Of a stretch of 64,000 nucleotides of DNA, positions 61,096 to 64,000 are shown in pieces. The DNA is taken from assembly GCA_964485395.1 (NCBI GenBank), contig CAZAJF010000007.1:1-64000 (forward strand), written 5' to 3'. Both the position numbers and the translations under genes were made by a program. Origin of the DNA: JANNSO01 sp964485395 (GTDB lineage: Bacteria; Spirochaetota; Spirochaetia; Treponematales; UBA12059). How positions within the stretch are numbered: position 1 is the stretch's first letter; every line of letters starts with the position of its first letter. The notes beneath the pieces are model-generated. The model searched no databases, was not told the DNA's origin, and saw only the letters and a list, made by a program, of their open reading frames with translations.

Positions 61096-61907
61096 ATCGG
61101 CGACTCGGATTTCAGTATATTTTGATAACTTCATTGGTGATTACCGCCGGAACCTCCCTTGGAGCGCAATCTCTTTCGCAGCTCCTTGATGCGGAAGCCA
61201 TCGCCAAGCTCCGCATTTCCGGCGGAATGACGAGCACGGGCACCGGAGCCGACTCGAGATTGAGCCTGAAGCCCCGGGATAAAAACCTGGACAACCTGCA
61301 ATCGATTATAGAAACCAGACATCCGGACATTCTGGTCGAGGCGCTTTATCTATGCCCGGTTCCTCCGGGATACTTGAATTCTGCCAAGCAAGCCGAAGCC
61401 AGCACGGCGGTTTACAATATCCTTCGATCCATCGGTTCGCTGCAGGGAATAGAATATTACTCGACCAGCCGAAAGCGCCGCGCCGTGCTCTTCGAGGAAT
61501 CCTGGCGAATCGCCGATGCCCAATCCAGGCAAAAGTTGCCAGACGAAAAATTAACTTCCATCCCCGCCAGGGAGACGCTTTGGGCCTGGCAGAAAGACGC
61601 GAGCCTCGGATCGGCCGTTTACCGCGTGGATTTTTCCAGCGGCGAAAACAGGTTCTCCGGCGTTTTTTCAAACCAGACGGATATTAAGTTCGGCCCTGTC
61701 GTCCTTGCTAAAAAACAGGCCATGGAAGTTCACCTCCATGCTTTCATGTGCGAGGAAGGCATCCTCCTGTACCTTGTGGCCCAAGCGAATATCGCCGTGG
61801 TTCCCGGCCTTGCCGGCAAATTCAAGGCGTCACTGGAAAATCGACTGGAAGCTCTGCATTCCTGGTTCAGCGCGTCCGTCGCAAGCGACGGACGCGTCCG
61901 CAAATAG
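61092..61907 (+). CDS. Exported protein of unknown function, DUF6675-like
   Basis: A 271-residue protein with a Sec-type signal (residues 1-25, through TAGTSLGAQ). The mature part is mixed alpha/beta with LLDAEAIAKLRISGGMTS near the start and ILRSIGSLQGIEYYSTSRKRRAVLFEESWRI in the middle, given here as ILRSIGSLQGIEYYS then RRAVLFEESWRI. It resembles a treponemal family (possibly DUF6675) but I am not sure. The last ten codons, coding SVASDGRVRK, and the stop lie inside the first 69-bp repeat unit, so the original C-terminus may have been replaced. ATG overlaps the YkvA-like stop. Confidence 0.65.
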   Translation: MNRRLGFQYILITSLVITAGTSLGAQSLSQLLDAEAIAKLRISGGMTSTGTGADSRLSLKPRDKNLDNLQSIIETRHPDILVEALYLCPVPPGYLNSAKQAEASTAVYNILRSIGSLQGIEYYSTSRKRRAVLFEESWRIADAQSRQKLPDEKLTSIPARETLWAWQKDASLGSAVYRVDFSSGENRFSGVFSNQTDIKFGPVVLAKKQAMEVHLHAFMCEEGILLYLVAQANIAVVPGLAGKFKASLENRLEALHSWFSASVASDGRVRK

Positions 61908-62253
61908 GGGGTCCTATTTGCGGCTTTTGTTGGTCGCCATTTATGGCGCGCAAGCGACGGCCGCGTCCAGAAATAGGTAGCCCTATTTCTGGCTTCTACT
62001 GTTCGCCACTCGTGGCGCGCAAGCGACGGACGCGTCCGTAAATAGGTAGCCCTATTTCTGGCTTCTACTGTTCGCCACTCGTGGCGCGCAAGCGACGGAC
62101 GCGTCCGCAAATAGGGGGTCCTATTTGCGGCTTTTGTTGGTCGCCATTTATGGCGCGCAAGCGACGGCCGCGTCCAGAAATAGGTAGTCCTATTTCTGGC
62201 TTCTACTGTTCGCCACTCGTGGCGCGCAAGCGACGGCCGCGCCGCCGCTTGCG
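61881..62253 (+). repeat. Tandem 69-bp repeat array with hairpins
   Basis: Five units of exactly 69 bases (starting 61881, 61950, 62019, 62088, 62157) and a partial sixth (62226-62253). Each unit has two hairpins. The first is CCGCAAATAGG/CCTATTTGCGG in units 1 and 4 and CCAGAAATAGG/CCTATTTCTGG in units 2 and 5; unit 3 is a mismatched hybrid. The second is CGCCAT/ATGGCG in units 1 and 4 and CGCCAC/GTGGCG in the others. The arm changes are compensatory. The final partial unit forms CGCAAGCG/CGCTTGCG (62225-62232 with 62246-62253). It fills the 400-base gap before the sigma-54 activator. There are no spacers, so it is not CRISPR. Confidence 0.9.
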
Positions 62254-62307
62254 TAGGGGATTCTACCGGAGTAGACTGTACAAAATCGGCAGCAAGGAAG
62301 CAATGGG

Positions 62308-64000
62308 ATGACTGGCAGGACGCACGGGCAGGAATTAAAAGAAATAGAATCGACGCTCATCCAAATTTGTAAAGCCATAGTCAGCGTGCTTCGGGTGGAT
62401 ATAACCATCGTCGATACGGAATACCGCAGAATAGTGGGAACAGGCCGCTACTCCAAAAGCATCGGCTCGATACTGGCGGGAAACGGCGTATACCAGAGAG
62501 CAATGAACATCGGTACGAGCCAGATCGTCGAAGACCCCAGGACGAATGAAATCTGCGAACCGTGCGTCAACAAGGCTCACTGCGAAGAATTCGCGCAGGT
62601 GTGCTGCCCCATCATGATAGAAGGCGAGACTATAGGCATCATGGGCCTCGCCGCGTTCGACGAGGGACAAAAAGATCTCTTGCTTTCCAACAAGGAAGGC
62701 ATGCTGGGTTTCATCGAGATAATGGCCGGGCTGATAGGCTCGAAAATAAATGAAAACAGGGAAGTGCTCCATGTACGTCAGATGGCGGGCGAGCTCGAGT
62801 CGGTCGTCAATTCAATGGATGAAGGCGTAATAACCATGGACGGCGATGGACAGATTTTGCGCTTCAATCTGATTGCGGATGAAATGCTGGGAATTACGAA
62901 CCAGGAATCCGTCGCGGCCATCTCAAGCGCAAAAACCAACATCGTGGAAATTTCCTCGCTCATGGGCAAGCTCTCCATCGAATCGGTAAAAAAGCGCGGA
63001 GGACATATATCCAACGAGGAATTTTCCTACCGCAATAAAGGAAATATCTGCCGCGGTTTTTTCAATGTCAAACCGATTCCTTTCGACAACAATATCACCG
63101 GGTATCTGGTAACCCTGACCCGCGCCAGCGAGATGCTCAAAGTGGTCAACGCCATCGCAGGCGGCAGGCCGAAAACAGCCTTCGAAGATATTTTGGGTAA
63201 CAGCGAAGCGATAACTCAAGCCAAAAACTCGGCCATCAGAATCGCGCACAGTTCGTCCACGGTGCTCATACAAGGAGAGACCGGTTCCGGAAAAGAGCTG
63301 TTCGCGCGGGCCATTCACGACGCAAGCACCAGAAACCGAGGACCGTTCGTCGCCATAAACTGTTCAGCAATACCTGAGAATTTAATGGAAAGCGAATTAT
63401 TCGGTTACGAGGAAGGCGCTTTTACGGGAGCCAGAAAAGCCGGAAGAATGGGAAAATTCGAACTGGCCATGAACGGTACGATTTTTCTCGACGAGATCGG
63501 CGACATGCCCTTGAACCTTCAAACAAAACTCTTACGGGTTCTTCAGGAAAATACGGTGGAGCGCGTCGGAGGCAACACCTTGATCCCGGTAGACATACGC
63601 ATATTGGCCGCCACGAACAAAGACCTGGAAGAAATGGTGGCCGAACGCGAATTCAGGAACGATCTTTATTACCGCCTTAATGTGATTCCCCTCTACCTGC
63701 CGGCCCTGCGTGAGAGAAAAGACGATATTTCCTTGATGGCTTCCTGTTTTCTGGAAAAATACAACAGAAAATTAGGCCGCAAGATTACATCGATAGCCCC
63801 GGAAGTAAACAAGGTTTTCATGGAATACGACTGGCCCGGAAATGTCCGGGAGCTCGAAAATACCCTTGAGTTCGCGGTTAATATGTGCAATGAAAATTCC
63901 ATCAGGATGAATGACTTGCCGCGCCGGATAAAGGAAGCACACAGCAGGGCAGAATCGACGAATCCTTTTCGCACCCTGGAAGCGATTGAAAAAGAAGCGA
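62308..64000 (+). CDS. Sigma-54-dependent activator with cysteine-rich GAF domain (partial)
   Basis: The gene runs off the right edge; 564 residues are visible. Residues 1-150 form a GAF-like sensor with a cysteine cluster, CEPCVNKAHCEEFAQVCCPI, seen in sensors that may bind an iron-sulphur centre or thiol signal. A PAS-like domain follows (VVNSMDEGVITMDGDGQIL). The AAA+ domain has QGETGSGKELFARA, GAFTGARKAGRMG, GTIFLDEIGDMPLNLQ and DWPGNVRELENTLEF; the DNA-binding end is beyond the window. The start at 62308 has AAGGAAG upstream; ATG 62303 stops at once. Target genes are not in view. Confidence 0.9.
   Translation, partial: MTGRTHGQELKEIESTLIQICKAIVSVLRVDITIVDTEYRRIVGTGRYSKSIGSILAGNGVYQRAMNIGTSQIVEDPRTNEICEPCVNKAHCEEFAQVCCPIMIEGETIGIMGLAAFDEGQKDLLLSNKEGMLGFIEIMAGLIGSKINENREVLHVRQMAGELESVVNSMDEGVITMDGDGQILRFNLIADEMLGITNQESVAAISSAKTNIVEISSLMGKLSIESVKKRGGHISNEEFSYRNKGNICRGFFNVKPIPFDNNITGYLVTLTRASEMLKVVNAIAGGRPKTAFEDILGNSEAITQAKNSAIRIAHSSSTVLIQGETGSGKELFARAIHDASTRNRGPFVAINCSAIPENLMESELFGYEEGAFTGARKAGRMGKFELAMNGTIFLDEIGDMPLNLQTKLLRVLQENTVERVGGNTLIPVDIRILAATNKDLEEMVAEREFRNDLYYRLNVIPLYLPALRERKDDISLMASCFLEKYNRKLGRKITSIAPEVNKVFMEYDWPGNVRELENTLEFAVNMCNENSIRMNDLPRRIKEAHSRAESTNPFRTLEAIEKEA

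Noticed and set aside
61881..62253. CRISPR-like array
   Set aside because: Units are joined directly with no unique spacers, each unit has internal hairpins, and no cas gene is near.
62081..62311. Repetitive open frame through the 69-bp array
   Set aside because: It exists only because 69 is a multiple of three with no stop in that frame; there is no ribosome binding site and the protein would be pure repeat.

Overview
The window looks like about 64 kb of chromosome from a spirochaete, most probably a Treponema-like member of the Spirochaetales. The signs are a bacterial XPB-type helicase with a partner protein, a long PRPP synthetase, many small lipoproteins and signal-peptide proteins, and small conserved families of unknown function. 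Base composition is GC-rich (roughly 55-58% by eye) except for a three-gene AT-rich patch near 56.3-58.9 kb. No phage, insertion sequence, rRNA or CRISPR array was seen.

Layout. 0-0.5 kb: tRNA-Ser(GGA) flanked by repeats that end in a copy of its own 3' tail, then the SRP RNA. 0.5-5 kb: dnaX (with a strong candidate -1 frameshift site for making gamma), ybaB, recR, clpP, purC. 5-10.7 kb: an exonuclease/endonuclease/phosphatase lipoprotein, the XPB helicase, its overlapping partner and a NYN-LOTUS RNA-binding protein. 14.4-10.8 kb (minus): a six-gene operon ending in an M20 amidohydrolase. 14.5-16.6 kb: a condensation-fold acyltransferase and a zinc-ribbon membrane protein. 21.4-16.6 kb (minus): dus, galU, M16 peptidase.

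32-21.4 kb (minus) is the most coherent accessory block: iadA, a sigma-54 activator, a cyanophycinase and oppABCDF. Two good -24/-12 promoters were found, one before iadA and one before oppA. Together they read as a sigma-54-controlled system for importing and degrading peptides with beta-aspartyl bonds, or for using cyanophycin.

33.6-41.3 kb (plus) is a probable eight-gene operon: TM2 protein, B-box membrane protein, PlsC-like acyltransferase, lipase, lipoprotein flavodoxin, lipoprotein, a secreted caspase-thioredoxin fusion and a secreted clostripain-like peptidase. 45.5-42.3 kb (minus): mnmE-mnmG. 45.6-50.2 kb: outer-membrane-like protein, coiled-coil protein, GDPD phosphodiesterase, membrane protein, TPR protein, Hsp20. 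54.8-50.3 kb (minus): a glycerol-3-phosphate dehydrogenase-like trio, then an ECF sigma/anti-sigma operon with an apparent autoregulatory promoter. 55-56.3 kb: PRPP synthetase. 60.6-56.3 kb (minus): the AT-rich patch (unknown protein, flavodoxin-ferredoxin, galE) and a Na/Pi cotransporter. 60.7-64 kb: a YkvA-like protein, an exported protein whose last codons lie inside a five-copy 69-bp repeat array with covarying hairpins, and a second sigma-54 activator that runs off the right edge.

Several promoters (dnaX, XPB, dus, galU, the YkvA-like gene) sit so close to the start codon that leaderless or nearly leaderless mRNAs are predicted. All functional calls are from reading motifs and gene order; no database search was run.
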